NCBI GenBank assembly: GCA_051868045.1 | Contig: JBJDZN010000056.1 | Location: forward strand, 1 to 23,131 | DNA: 23,131 bases | Source: CAKSQF01 sp051868045 | GTDB taxonomy: Bacteria; Bacillota; Clostridia; Oscillospirales; CAG-272 | Reading direction: 5' to 3' | Shown here: positions 7,481 through 16,659 of the stretch, one piece after another | Numbering within the stretch: position 1 is the stretch's first letter | Layout of the letters: every line of letters begins with the position of its first letter | Translations under genes and position numbers: made by a program | The notes under the pieces: model-generated | What the model saw: the letters and a program-made list of their open reading frames with translations, nothing else | What the model was told of the DNA's origin: nothing | Database searches by the model: none

Positions 7481-7515
7481 CCCGCAGAACTTCCTCGATT
7501 CTTAAGATTACCTCC

Positions 7516-7544
7516 ATCATAACACATTTTCGGGCATCTGTCAA
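7516..7544 (-). promoter_or_regulatory. Sigma-A promoter of the GNAT gene
   Basis: On the minus strand -35 TTGACA (7539-7544), a 17-base spacer and -10 TATGAT (7516-7521) lie about 35 bases before the ATG. Confidence 0.85.
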
Positions 7545-7653
7545 GCATTTATTTAAAGAAATCATAAAGGAGTGAAAAAACGATACTTTTTTGACAGAAT
7601 TTTGAGTCTTTTCCGTCCGGTACCAATCACATTCTGGCAAATCCCTGTTTTGA

Positions 7654-8322
7654 TCACATGACATAGAACAGAATACAGAAGAAATGAAGCAGACTGCCGA
7701 TAACGCAGAAAATATGGAAAACCGAATGAAGATAGCGAATACGGAAGCAAAACATAACCGCACCGATCGTATAACTGACACCGCCCAAAAGCAGGAATAC
7801 CGTTCCCGGTATGGTCAGCATACGGAAGGTCGGAGCAGCAACCAGTATGATACACCAGCCCATGACCAGATAGCAGATCATTGAAAACAGCTTGTACTTC
7901 TTAAGATCAATGGCGTTCAGCACAATCCCTATGACCGCCATGCCCCAGATAAATCCAAAGACCGTCCATCCCATCCAGGTTTTGTATTCACGCAGACTGA
8001 CAAGGGCAATGGGCGTATAGGTTCCCGCAATCAAAAAGAAAATCGAGCAATGGTCAATGATCTGGAAAACTTTTTTTGCGGCAAGCCTTGGGCTAAGCCC
8101 ATGGTAAACCGATGACATGGTATACAGCACAATCATGGTAGCCCCGAAGATTGCTCCGCCTACCACGCCCCACACATTGTGATGAAGTGCTGCCAAAATC
8201 ACGCAAAGCACCGTTGCCACGACACCCAGTGCGCCACCCACGATATGAGTCACCATATTGAAGATTTCCTCCCCGTGGGTATAGTTCGGAAGAATTCTGT
8301 CACGAAGTTTTGTTCTGCGCAT
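7654..8322 (-). CDS. Hemolysin III / PAQR family membrane protein
   Basis: An integral membrane protein of 222 aa with about seven transmembrane helices. The family signatures are SSVYH (H74 in the revised numbering), DH (D90-H91) and the C-terminal H199-x3-H203 pair. In PAQR proteins these form a metal site and suggest a hydrolase-like active centre. Despite the name, bacterial members are not proven toxins and their physiological role is uncertain. The start at the ATG 8322 is chosen because GAAAGGA sits about ten bases upstream. A TTG ten codons earlier has no ribosome site. It lies downstream of the groEL terminator, so it should need its own promoter, but I see no strong one. No clear GC-rich terminator follows it. 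Confidence 0.92.
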   Translation of the reverse strand: MRRTKLRDRILPNYTHGEEIFNMVTHIVGGALGVVATVLCVILAALHHNVWGVVGGAIFGATMIVLYTMSSVYHGLSPRLAAKKVFQIIDHCSIFFLIAGTYTPIALVSLREYKTWMGWTVFGFIWGMAVIGIVLNAIDLKKYKLFSMICYLVMGWCIILVAAPTFRMLTIPGTVFLLLGGVSYTIGAVMFCFRIRYLHSVFHIFCVIGSLLHFFCILFYVM

Positions 8323-8374
8323 AGTCCGGAAATCCTTTCGCAGTCGGTTCAAAAATAAAAATCGGTGTATCGTT

Positions 8375-8418
8375 TGAAAAAAGTATCGGGCTGTCGCAAA
8401 TTCAATTTACGACAGCCC
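8375..8418 (-). terminator. Intrinsic terminator of groESL
   Basis: A 9-bp stem (8388-8396 with 8410-8418) has an inner AAAT/ATTT extension. On the minus strand it is followed by GATACTTTTTTC. It lies 43 bases past the groEL stop and separates it from the hemolysin III gene. Confidence 0.9.
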
Positions 8419-8461
8419 TGTATCCATCGTCAAGTCCTATTATTTATAAACCGGCGATTGA

Positions 8462-10102
8462 TTAATACATTCCGCCGCCCTGCATAGCAGCCGCACGGGA
8501 TGCAGCTTCCTCAGCCTTCTTGTCTTCCTTCAGATCGGAAACCAATGCCTCGGTGGTCAGAACGGTTGCAGCAATGGATGCGGCATTCTGGAGTGCGGAA
8601 CGGGTTACCTTGGTAGGATCCACGATTCCCTCTTCTACCATGTCCACATACTTTTCATTGTATGCGTCAAAGCCGTAGCCCTTCTTTCTGGAACGCTGAA
8701 TCTTATCAACCACAACGCTTCCTTCGAAGCCGGCATTCTCGGCAATCTGGCGGGCAGGAGCCTCCAGAGCCTTCTTGACCAGCATGATACCGGTCTTCTC
8801 ATCGCCCTCGGCATTCTTCAGAAGAGCATCCACATTCTCAATGACATTCAGATAAGCGGTTCCGCCGCCGGCAACGATACCTTCTTCAACTGCCGCCTTG
8901 GTCGCATTCAGTGCGTCCTCGATGCGGAGCTTCATTTCCTTCATCTCAACCTCGGTAGCGGCACCAACCTTAATAACGGCAACACCGCCGGCGAGCTTTG
9001 CCAGTCTCTCCTGGAGCTTCTCACGGTCAAACTCAGAGGTGGTTACAGGGATTGCGGCACGAATCTGTGCGACACGGGCTGCAATCTCGTTCTTATCGCC
9101 CTCGCCGCCAACGATGATGGTGCGCTCCTTATTGACCTTGATCTGACGGGCGGTGCCCAGCATATCAAGAGTGGTATCCTTCAGTTCCAGACCCAGCTCG
9201 GAGGTAACTACCTGACCGCCGGTGAGAATAGCAATATCCTGGAGCATTTCCTTTCTGCGGTCGCCGAAACCGGGAGCCTTTACGCAGCAGACATTGATGG
9301 TGCCGCGCAGCTTGTTCAAAATCATGGTGGTCAGAGCTTCGCCCTCAACATCCTCGGCGATGATCAAAAGCTTTCTGCCTGCCTGAACGATCTGCTCCAG
9401 AAGAGGCAGGAGATCCTGAATATTGCTGATCTTCTTATCGGTGATCAGAATCAGAGCATCGTCCAGAACAGCTTCCATCTTATCGTTATCGGTAGCCATA
9501 TAGGGGGACAGATAGCCACGGTCAAACTGCATTCCTTCTACAACCTCGCAAAGGGTTTCTGCGGTCTTGGACTCCTCAACGGTGATAACGCCGTCGGAGG
9601 TAACCTTTTCCATAGCGTCTGCAATCAGAGCACCGATCTCGGTGGAACCGCTGGATACGGTACCGACTCTTGCGATGTCGTCAGAGCCCTTGACAGGCTG
9701 AGAATTTGCCTTCAGACCTGCCACTGCGGCGTCAACGGCCTTCTGAATGCCCTTACGGACAACCATGGGATTGGCACCGGCGGCAACATTCTTCATGCCT
9801 TCGTTGATCAGAACCTGAGCCAGAAGCGTTGCGGTGGTTGTGCCATCGCCTGCGGCATCATTGGTCTTGGTTGCAACTTCCTTGACGAGCTGCGCGCCCA
9901 TGTTTTCCTTGGGATCGTCCAGTTCGATCTCCTTTGCAATGGTAACACCGTCGTTGGTGATCAGGGGTGCGCCGTACTTACGGTCAAGAACGACGTTTCT
10001 GCCCTTGGGTCCCATAGTGATCTTTACGGTATTTGCCAGCTTATCTACACCGGCGGTCAAAGCATTTCTTGCATCAATGCCCAGTACAATTTCCTTTGCC
10101 AT
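8462..10102 (-). CDS. groEL: Chaperonin GroEL
   Basis: The 60-kDa chaperonin that forms the double-ring folding chamber, with ATP-driven encapsulation under GroES. At 546 aa it is of standard length. The nucleotide-binding motif GDGTTT is at residues 85-90, preceded by TITMGPKGRNVVLD-like sequence (from residue 25). The C-terminal tail is a short GGGMY rather than a long GGM repeat. The ribosome site is GGGAGAG ten bases before the ATG. It follows groES by 36 bases in one HrcA-controlled operon. Confidence 0.99.
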   Translation of the reverse strand: MAKEIVLGIDARNALTAGVDKLANTVKITMGPKGRNVVLDRKYGAPLITNDGVTIAKEIELDDPKENMGAQLVKEVATKTNDAAGDGTTTATLLAQVLINEGMKNVAAGANPMVVRKGIQKAVDAAVAGLKANSQPVKGSDDIARVGTVSSGSTEIGALIADAMEKVTSDGVITVEESKTAETLCEVVEGMQFDRGYLSPYMATDNDKMEAVLDDALILITDKKISNIQDLLPLLEQIVQAGRKLLIIAEDVEGEALTTMILNKLRGTINVCCVKAPGFGDRRKEMLQDIAILTGGQVVTSELGLELKDTTLDMLGTARQIKVNKERTIIVGGEGDKNEIAARVAQIRAAIPVTTSEFDREKLQERLAKLAGGVAVIKVGAATEVEMKEMKLRIEDALNATKAAVEEGIVAGGGTAYLNVIENVDALLKNAEGDEKTGIMLVKKALEAPARQIAENAGFEGSVVVDKIQRSRKKGYGFDAYNEKYVDMVEEGIVDPTKVTRSALQNAASIAATVLTTEALVSDLKEDKKAEEAASRAAAMQGGGMY

Positions 10103-10138
10103 AATCTGTATTCTCTCCCTTCGATTTATCCTTTGGTC

Positions 10139-10429
10139 TTATGCTACGACTGCAAGGATGTCGCTGACGTTCACGATAATGTACTCTTCGCTGTCAACCT
10201 TTACCTTGTTGCCTGCATAATTACTGATAATGACTCTGTCTCCGACAGAAATGTCCTTGATCGGTACCAGGACGCCGTTCTTGTCGTATGCTCCGGGTCC
10301 TACAGAGATGACTTCTGCAAACTGGGGCTTCTCCTTGGATGCGGCGGTCAGAATCAGTCCGCTCTTGGTTGTTTCTTCCACTTCGACCATCTTGACAACA
10401 ACACGGTCAGAAAGAGGTTTGATTGTCAT
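10139..10429 (-). CDS. groES: Co-chaperonin GroES
   Basis: The 10-kDa lid of the GroEL chamber, 96 aa. It has the usual start MTIKPLSDRVVVK, the mobile-loop region with TKSGLILTAASKEKPQ (about residues 21-36), and the conserved GDRVIISNYAG (62-72). The ATG at 10429 is preceded by GGAGG at eight bases. An in-frame upstream extension of 16 codons carries no ribosome site and is not family-like, so I reject it. First gene of the groESL operon. Confidence 0.98.
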   Translation of the reverse strand: MTIKPLSDRVVVKMVEVEETTKSGLILTAASKEKPQFAEVISVGPGAYDKNGVLVPIKDISVGDRVIISNYAGNKVKVDSEEYIIVNVSDILAVVA

Positions 10430-10466
10430 ATTTTTTTCCTCCGATTCTTTAAGATGAATTTTTGAT

Positions 10467-10493
10467 TTGGCACTCATTTGCGTAGAGTGCTAA
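10467..10493. promoter_or_regulatory. CIRCE operator (HrcA binding site)
   Basis: On the plus strand TTGGCACTC (10467-10475), nine bases and GAGTGCTAA (10485-10493) match the CIRCE consensus TTAGCACTC-N9-GAGTGCTAA with one mismatch. It sits just downstream of the predicted start of transcription, where HrcA represses groESL until heat shock. Confidence 0.97.
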
Positions 10494-10505
10494 CTCACAA
10501 TTCCT

Positions 10506-10533
10506 ATTGTAGCCATTTTCTCCAAAATTGCAA
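10506..10533 (-). promoter_or_regulatory. groESL promoter
   Basis: On the minus strand -35 TTGCAA (10528-10533), a 16-base spacer and -10 TACAAT (10506-10511) place the transcription start next to the CIRCE element. Confidence 0.8.
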
Positions 10534-10668
10534 GGGGTTTTCTCGAATATTCACATTAAATTAACACTTTGATAAAACAATTGCTAATTTTCGGCTTTTC
10601 CATGTTCTGAAAATGGCAGTCATAGCATATGCTGTTCTTTGAATACCGGAAAAAGGACGGGAGAAACA

Positions 10669-12033
10669 ATGGAAAATCTGCTGACATGGCTGAACACATG
10701 GATTCTTGCGCCGATTGTTCCGGCACTGCTGATCGTTTCCGGAATCATTCTGGGCTTCCGGACCCGCTTCATCCATCTGACCCGCATCCCCACGATTGTC
10801 AGATCGCTGACCAAACGCAGCGAAGGAAGCGGCAAGCAGTCTCCCTTTCGATCCCTGACCGTTGCTCTCGCCGGAACACTGGGAGTGGGAAACATCGCCG
10901 GTGTTGCTTCCGCCATTGTATCGGGCGGTGCCGGTGCCATTCTATGGATGTGGATCGGAGCAATTCTGTCCATGCCGGTCAAATATGCGGAGGTGGTGCT
11001 TGCCGTTCGCCATCGGATCACCCGACCGAATGGGGAACATTCCGGCGGTGCCATGTATTATATGAAGAAAAGGGCACTGGCACTTCCCTTTTCCATACTC
11101 TGCATTTGCGCTTCCCTGACCCTTGGCAATCTGATGCAGATCAATGCGGTGGCTGACACGGCAGATAGCGTGTTCAACATCCCGCCGCTTCCTCTTGCCG
11201 CTGCCGTTTGTCTCTTTCTTTATCCTGCCATCCGCAAGGGAATCAAACGGATTTCCTCGGTAACTGCCTTTCTGGTTCCCATCATGAGCCTTTTGTACGT
11301 TCTGCTCTGCCTTTTCGTCATTATCCCGAATCTGAAGGAGATTCCCTCGATTCTGTTATGGATTCTGCGGGATGCCTTCCGTCCATCCGCCGCTCTTGGC
11401 GGAATCGGAGGCTTTCTTCTGATGCGTTCCATGCGGTACGGCATCTCCAGAGGGCTGGTTTCCAACGAAGCAGGCTGCGGAACCGCACCCATCGCTCATG
11501 CCAGCGCCGACACCGAAAGTCCTGTCAGGCAGGGATTTCTGGGCATTTTTGAGGTCTTCGCCGATACCATCATCATGTGCAGTCTGACTGCTTTCGTGGT
11601 CCTTCTCTCCATTGAACACTATCCTCATCTGGACAGTATGGAGTTGGTCATCGCCTGCTTTTCGAGATATCTTGGGGAAAGCTCCGGCTACCTGCTGGCA
11701 ATCTGCGTCTTTTTCTTTGCGCTGGCAACCATGATCGGCTGGTCCTACTACGGCATGATCAGCCTGGACTATCTGACCGGCAGCCGACGGATAAAGCATC
11801 TCTACATTCTGCTCTACGTTCTGATCACCCTACCGGGTGCGGTCATGAGCGGATCGCTCATGTGGCAGTTTACCGATTTTACCGTCGGGATCATGACCGT
11901 GATCAACACTTCCTTTCTTCTGACAAGGGTTGGAGAAATCGGCAGGGAGACCGATCGGTTCTTCTCCCAAATCAAGCCGAAACGGGCTGAAAATCCCCTC
12001 AAAAAGACAGTTAAAACGGTCTCACAAAGATAA
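10669..12033 (+). CDS. AGCS-family sodium:alanine/glycine symporter
   Basis: A polytopic membrane transporter of 454 aa that takes up alanine or glycine with sodium. Family motifs are TLGVGNIAGVA (70-80), GGAGAILWMWIGA (86-98), and RGLVSNEAGCGTAPIAHA (261-278) with VRQGF (286-290). The block usually reading GGPMYY is GGAMYY here (126-131), a proline-to-alanine change. The ATG at 10669 is supported by GGGAG just upstream, while an in-frame TTG ten codons earlier has no ribosome site. It is divergent from groES, with a poor match to any promoter between 10534 and 10668. The last codons form one arm of its terminator. Confidence 0.95.
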   Translation: MENLLTWLNTWILAPIVPALLIVSGIILGFRTRFIHLTRIPTIVRSLTKRSEGSGKQSPFRSLTVALAGTLGVGNIAGVASAIVSGGAGAILWMWIGAILSMPVKYAEVVLAVRHRITRPNGEHSGGAMYYMKKRALALPFSILCICASLTLGNLMQINAVADTADSVFNIPPLPLAAAVCLFLYPAIRKGIKRISSVTAFLVPIMSLLYVLLCLFVIIPNLKEIPSILLWILRDAFRPSAALGGIGGFLLMRSMRYGISRGLVSNEAGCGTAPIAHASADTESPVRQGFLGIFEVFADTIIMCSLTAFVVLLSIEHYPHLDSMELVIACFSRYLGESSGYLLAICVFFFALATMIGWSYYGMISLDYLTGSRRIKHLYILLYVLITLPGAVMSGSLMWQFTDFTVGIMTVINTSFLLTRVGEIGRETDRFFSQIKPKRAENPLKKTVKTVSQR

Positions 12034-12047
12034 TGTGAGACCGTTTT
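12013..12047. terminator. Bidirectional terminator overlapping the AGCS gene end
   Basis: A 13-bp perfect stem (12013-12025 with 12035-12047) has a 9-base loop that contains the AGCS stop codon (12031-12033). The 5' arm is made by AGCS codons. It sits between convergent AGCS (+) and hom (-), so it can end both. The T-tracts are partly inside the stem, and the minus side has TTTTT a few bases beyond. Confidence 0.85.
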
Positions 12048-12064
12048 ACTCAATAGTTCAAGCC

Positions 12065-13276
12065 TTAAAGGGCGCGGAATTTTGAAAGGACGGGAGTCTG
12101 AAGAGAGTCAAGCCGATCCTCAAAATCCTCTATTTTCGTATTTTCACAGATGAAGGCGGTCAAAGCGTCTTCGGAATACAAAATCTTTGCATCCGGAATT
12201 TTTTCCAGTACCTGCTCCGAACCCATCGCCACCGCAGCATAACACTTCATGGGGACCGCTTCATCCTCATAGACATCCTCTTCTTCTGCAACACGCCAGG
12301 ACTCCTGAATCGGCTGCCTGGTTTTCAGATGCTTGGCGATATCAATAATATCCGACAGCACGGCACTGGCGGTAGGCAGGCTGCCTGCGCCCTGTCCGTA
12401 GAACATCACATTGCCAAGACAGGATGCTTTTACCATAATGGCATTGAAGACGCCGTCCACCGTAGAGATGGGATTATTGGCGGGAACCAGACAGGGGGAA
12501 ACCCGAATGTCGATCTTGCCGTCCGGGTAGATGCCCGTACTGCCGATGAGTTTGATGGATGCGCCGAATTTCTTGGCGATTTCGGTATCCTCGGTGCGGA
12601 TGTTGCGAATTCCCTCAGTGCTGACCAGCGAAGGGGAAACCAGCGTTCCGAAAGCCAGAGCGGCAAGAATGCTGATCTTTCTGGCACTGTCGTCGCCGTT
12701 GATGTCGGCAGAAGGATCCCGTTCGGCATAACCCAGTGCCTGTGCCTCGGAAAGTGCCTCCTGCATGGTTTTTCCTGATTTTTCCATCTCGGTCAGGATA
12801 TAGTTGGTAGTACCATTGAGAATTCCGTTGATTTCAAGAATCTCATCGCCTGCCATGGAACTTTTAATAGATCGGATAATGGGGATACCGCCGCCTACGC
12901 TTGCCTCATACAGATAACGGACTCCATGATCCCTTGCGGCATCACAAAGGAGATTTCCGAAATTGGCAACAACCTCTTTATTGGACGTTACCACAGATTT
13001 TCCTGCCTGAAGACAGGAAAGCGAATACTCAAATGCAGGCTTGGAGCCTCCCATGGTCTCACAGACTATTGAGATTTCAGGATCGTTCAGAATCGTGTTG
13101 AAATCATGGATGACTCTGTCCCCCAAAGGATGATTCGGAAATTCCCTGAGATCGAGGATATACTTGATATTGATACTGTCCTGAATCTCCTTACATATCA
13201 TGTTATAACCCCTGAGAATCACCTCAGCAACTCCGCTTCCGATATTACCGAAACCCAATATGGCAATCTGTACCAC
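12065..13276 (-). CDS. hom: Homoserine dehydrogenase
   Basis: Reduces aspartate semialdehyde to homoserine with NAD(P)H, the branch point toward threonine and methionine. At 403 aa it is shorter than the usual ~430. The Rossmann motif GFGNIGSGV is at 8-16 and K100 lies in TSNKEVVA. The substrate block GILNGTTNYIL is at 151-161. Catalytic D196 and K200 lie in GYAERDPSADINGDDSARK. The C-terminal ~65 residues resemble a reduced ACT domain, so feedback control by threonine may be weak or absent (inference). The start is GTG, with AAGGAG eleven bases upstream, a longer than usual gap. It is monocistronic, with no thrB or thrC nearby. Confidence 0.95.
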   Translation of the reverse strand: MVQIAILGFGNIGSGVAEVILRGYNMICKEIQDSINIKYILDLREFPNHPLGDRVIHDFNTILNDPEISIVCETMGGSKPAFEYSLSCLQAGKSVVTSNKEVVANFGNLLCDAARDHGVRYLYEASVGGGIPIIRSIKSSMAGDEILEINGILNGTTNYILTEMEKSGKTMQEALSEAQALGYAERDPSADINGDDSARKISILAALAFGTLVSPSLVSTEGIRNIRTEDTEIAKKFGASIKLIGSTGIYPDGKIDIRVSPCLVPANNPISTVDGVFNAIMVKASCLGNVMFYGQGAGSLPTASAVLSDIIDIAKHLKTRQPIQESWRVAEEEDVYEDEAVPMKCYAAVAMGSEQVLEKIPDAKILYSEDALTAFICENTKIEDFEDRLDSLQTPVLSKFRAL

Positions 13277-13320
13277 AGAAAATCACGCTCCTTTTTCAGG
13301 TAAACCCGTACAATAATAAT

Positions 13321-13349
13321 ATTATAGCAAATTCGTAGGCTTTTGTCAA
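13321..13349 (-). promoter_or_regulatory. Sigma-A promoter of hom
   Basis: On the minus strand perfect -35 TTGACA (13344-13349), a 17-base spacer and perfect -10 TATAAT (13321-13326). The leader to the GTG start is about 35 bases. Confidence 0.93.
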
Positions 13350-13450
13350 GATCAAAATCTGTAAAATATTCCATATTTCAATGATTTGTTCAAAATATCT
13401 TTCAAAAAACAGATCAATATTTTTTCAGCGATCTTTTCTTTAAAAAAAGG

Positions 13451-13479
13451 TTGACTTTCCGAGGAAAATCATGTATAAT
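13451..13479 (+). promoter_or_regulatory. Sigma-A promoter of the mannosidase operon
   Basis: -35 TTGACT (13451-13456), a 17-base spacer and -10 TATAAT (13474-13479). A second TATAAT at 13503-13508 has a TTGCAT only 14 bases upstream and is a weak tandem candidate. The first gene starts at 13555. Confidence 0.88.
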
Positions 13480-13554
13480 GAATTGCATAATATTCGCTAT
13501 TGTATAATGTATCCATAATGAAAATGAATGATTTTTGGATTTATCGGAGGATCT

Positions 13555-16500
13555 ATGGTTTACGAAAGATATTCCAATCGAATCTGCGGAAAGCTTGAAA
13601 ATCTGAACAAGCTGTACGCAGGACTGATGTACAAAAAGGTGGACACCCTGTCAGATCCGGTGGGACTGACAACGTTGGAGCACTTCCGCACTCCCCCGAC
13701 GGAGGGACTTGCCCCTCTTCCAGCCGGATTTGTCTGGGGCGGAGAGTACGGCAATCTCTGGGTTGAGGGGAAATATACGGTTCCGGAAAGCCTTGCGGGG
13801 AAAAAGCTGTATGTGATTCCCCACACCGATGCCTACGAAACCCTGTTCTTTGTTAACGGCGAACCTGACGGCATCTTCAACAGCAAGGGCGATTACATGG
13901 GCATCATGCACTCCGCTCAGCTTCTAACCGAAAGTGCCGTTCCCGGACAGCGTTTTGATCTGGCATTTGAGTGCTATGCCCATCATTTCTGCGTAGGCTG
14001 TCACCCCTATGAGTCCTACGGAAAGGACGTTCCCACTGCCGCTGAGGGTGCCTTCCGCAAAACCTTTACCGGAATCGACATCTGCGTCTGCGATCAGGCA
14101 ATCTACGACTTCGTCTTTGATCTGAACATCGTTCTCCAGATGGCAAGGAAACTGGATTCCAATAATTTCCAGAAGCATCGTGCTCAGACCGCTCTGGAGG
14201 AAGTTTTTGCCGCCATTGTACAATATCCTGCCCATTATGACGATGAATATGTACATGATGCGGTAGTCAAGTGCCTTGAAATTCTGAAACCCGTCCTCGC
14301 CAAAGGCGAAAGCGACAACACACGGGGTCAGATCGGGCTGGTGGGGAACTCCCATATGGACACGGCATGGCTGTGGCCGGTCAGCGAAACCATCCGAAAA
14401 TGCGCACGGACCTATTCCAATGTGGTCAAACTGATGGATCAGTACCCTGAATACAAGTTCATCCAGTCTTCTGCTCTCCACTGCGATTGGATGCGCAGAT
14501 ACTATCCTTCCCTCTTCGAGAGAATGAAGAAGTATGTCAAAGAAGGCAGATACGAGCCCAACGGCGGTGTTTGGGTCGAGTGTGACTGCAACATAACTTC
14601 CGGCGAGCTGATGGCAAGACAGTTCATGTACGGTCAGCATTTCACCAGGGAATATTTCGATTATACTTCCGATGCCTTCTGGCTTCCCGACACCTTCGGC
14701 TACAACGGAGCGATTCCTCAGATCATGCAGGAGAGCGAGGTCAAGTATTTCTACACTACCAAAATGGGCTGGAACGACCTGAACCGCTTCCCCTTTACCA
14801 CCTTCAAATGGAAGGGTATTGACGGAAGCACCGTCCTGACTCATCTCAACAGCATTGACACCTCTCCCGATGTGTCTGACACCGACAGAGAAATCCGCAC
14901 CATCCAGAACAAGGAGTATTTTGAGGGTCGTCTCTTCTCCTTTGGACACGGAGACGGTGGCGGTGGACCTACCCCTGCCATGCTGGAAAAGGCAAGACGA
15001 ATCATGAATGTCCCCGGTCTGCCCAATTCCTACTATACCACCATTTCCGACTTCATGAAGGAGATCGAAAAGGTAGCGGACAAGCTCCCTGTTTACAACG
15101 GCGAGCTGTACCTTGAACTGCACAGAGGCACGCTGACCCAGATGCACGACATCAAGCGGACCAACCGTAAGTGTGAGTTTGCCCTTCGGGATATGGATTA
15201 TTTCAATGTTCTGGCAGGCAAACCCAAAGGCGAGCGCACTGACGATCTGTACAAGGTACTCCTGACCAATCAGTTCCACGACATCCTTCCGGGAACCTGC
15301 TATACCGGCGTGACTCAGAATGCAGTCAGGGAAAATCTGGAAGTGATCAGTGAGGCAAAATCCCTGTCCGAGGGCTATGCCGGCGAGCTTTTGACTCCCG
15401 ATGATCACACCGTCACGCTGTTCAACACCACTTCTTTTGATCGTGACGACGTGATTCTGCTGGAAGATAACGGTCTGTACCCCTCTAAGTACCCCTGCCA
15501 GTGCTACACCGATGTGACCGGAAAGAAGATCACCGCCGTCGGAGGACTGAATATCGGCGGGCTGTCCTCCCTGAGCGTTGCACTGACCGATTCCCCTGTG
15601 ACCGCTGCCTCTCCCTTCGTCATGAACGGACGCACCCTTGAGACCCCCTTTGCCACCGTCGTATTTGATGAAAACGGTGCCATTGCCTCCTTTACCGACA
15701 AAAAGAGCGGCAGAGAGCTTCGCAAGGAAAACGGCAATCCCCTGAACAGCTTCTATATTGCCGAGGATGTTCCCGAAACCTATGATGACTGGGATATTGA
15801 CCTGGAAACCATGTCGAAGATTCACATTCAGAACGACCTGACCTCCTTCGAAACCGTCTCAGACGGCGGGATCATGTATGTTGTCCGCGTCAGTTACACC
15901 ATCGGACAGCATTCCACTCTGACTCAGGACATCCGTTTCTATGCTGCAAGCCCCAGAGTGGACTTCCACACGGTAGTCGATTGGAAGGAGAAGCATACCT
16001 TCCTGAAAACCGGCTTTGATCTGGACATCAGCAGTACCACCGTTAAGAACGAGATTCAGTTCGGTCACATGGACCGTCCCATCACCCGAAACAACAGCTA
16101 CGAGGCAGCAAAGTTCGAAGTCTGCAATCACAAGTGGACCGATCTGTCCGAATCCCGTTTCGGTGTAGCAATCCTCAACGATTGCAAGTACGGTATTTCC
16201 ACCTATGAAGGCAATCTCTGCCTGACCCTTCTGAGAAGCGGCACCCATCCCGATGTTACCGGTGACGAGGGCGTTCACGAGTTTACCTACTCCCTCTATC
16301 CTCACAACGGCGGTTTCACGACCCAGAATGTCATCCGTGAGAGTTATCTGCTCAACATTCCCGTGACGGCAGTCTCCGGAAGCGGCGCAACCGTGAAGCC
16401 TCTGATCACCCTGTCGGCTGATAATATCGTCTGCGAGGCAATCAAGCCTGCCGCTCTGCGTGACGACGCCTTTGTGGTCAGACTCTATGAGGCAGAACGC

Positions 16501-16659
16501 AACAAAACCGTCTGCAAGGTGGGAGTTCCCGATGGCATCAAGGCAGTTTACCGCACCAACATTCTGGAGGACATCAAGGAGGAGCTGCCCATTACCGATC
16601 AAACGGTGACGGTTCCCTTCCGTCCCTTCGGTATTGTAACCCTGATGTTCGTCAAATGA
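13555..16659 (+). CDS. Alpha-mannosidase, glycoside hydrolase family 38
   Basis: Hydrolyses alpha-linked mannose. It has 1034 aa, the length of the Ams1/vacuolar-like GH38 group. The metal site is H267 and D269 in LVGNSHMDTAWLWP, and the nucleophile is D379 in AFWLPDTFGYNG. The N-terminal ~260 residues form a beta-domain, the middle is the catalytic barrel and helix bundle, and the C-terminal half is beta-sandwich. No signal peptide is visible, so it probably acts in the cytoplasm on imported oligosaccharides, although no transporter is adjacent. The ATG at 13555 follows GGAGG by four bases. An in-frame ATG nine codons earlier lacks a ribosome site. It is the first gene of an operon, and its stop overlaps the next start (ATGA). 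Confidence 0.95.
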   Translation: MVYERYSNRICGKLENLNKLYAGLMYKKVDTLSDPVGLTTLEHFRTPPTEGLAPLPAGFVWGGEYGNLWVEGKYTVPESLAGKKLYVIPHTDAYETLFFVNGEPDGIFNSKGDYMGIMHSAQLLTESAVPGQRFDLAFECYAHHFCVGCHPYESYGKDVPTAAEGAFRKTFTGIDICVCDQAIYDFVFDLNIVLQMARKLDSNNFQKHRAQTALEEVFAAIVQYPAHYDDEYVHDAVVKCLEILKPVLAKGESDNTRGQIGLVGNSHMDTAWLWPVSETIRKCARTYSNVVKLMDQYPEYKFIQSSALHCDWMRRYYPSLFERMKKYVKEGRYEPNGGVWVECDCNITSGELMARQFMYGQHFTREYFDYTSDAFWLPDTFGYNGAIPQIMQESEVKYFYTTKMGWNDLNRFPFTTFKWKGIDGSTVLTHLNSIDTSPDVSDTDREIRTIQNKEYFEGRLFSFGHGDGGGGPTPAMLEKARRIMNVPGLPNSYYTTISDFMKEIEKVADKLPVYNGELYLELHRGTLTQMHDIKRTNRKCEFALRDMDYFNVLAGKPKGERTDDLYKVLLTNQFHDILPGTCYTGVTQNAVRENLEVISEAKSLSEGYAGELLTPDDHTVTLFNTTSFDRDDVILLEDNGLYPSKYPCQCYTDVTGKKITAVGGLNIGGLSSLSVALTDSPVTAASPFVMNGRTLETPFATVVFDENGAIASFTDKKSGRELRKENGNPLNSFYIAEDVPETYDDWDIDLETMSKIHIQNDLTSFETVSDGGIMYVVRVSYTIGQHSTLTQDIRFYAASPRVDFHTVVDWKEKHTFLKTGFDLDISSTTVKNEIQFGHMDRPITRNNSYEAAKFEVCNHKWTDLSESRFGVAILNDCKYGISTYEGNLCLTLLRSGTHPDVTGDEGVHEFTYSLYPHNGGFTTQNVIRESYLLNIPVTAVSGSGATVKPLITLSADNIVCEAIKPAALRDDAFVVRLYEAERNKTVCKVGVPDGIKAVYRTNILEDIKEELPITDQTVTVPFRPFGIVTLMFVK

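Noticed and set aside
7455..7781. Minus-strand frame of 108 codons between the GNAT and hemolysin III genes
   Set aside because: It overlaps both real genes, covers the GNAT promoter and has no ribosome site. It looks like a shadow frame.
10624..10633. 10-bp palindrome AGCATATGCT before the AGCS gene
   Set aside because: Short and likely by chance; no neighbouring promoter element or second copy was seen.
13924..15825. Long (633-codon) minus-strand frame opposite the mannosidase gene
   Set aside because: It is a mirror of the highly biased GH38 coding sequence, with no motifs or ribosome site. The plus-strand frame has clear catalytic motifs.
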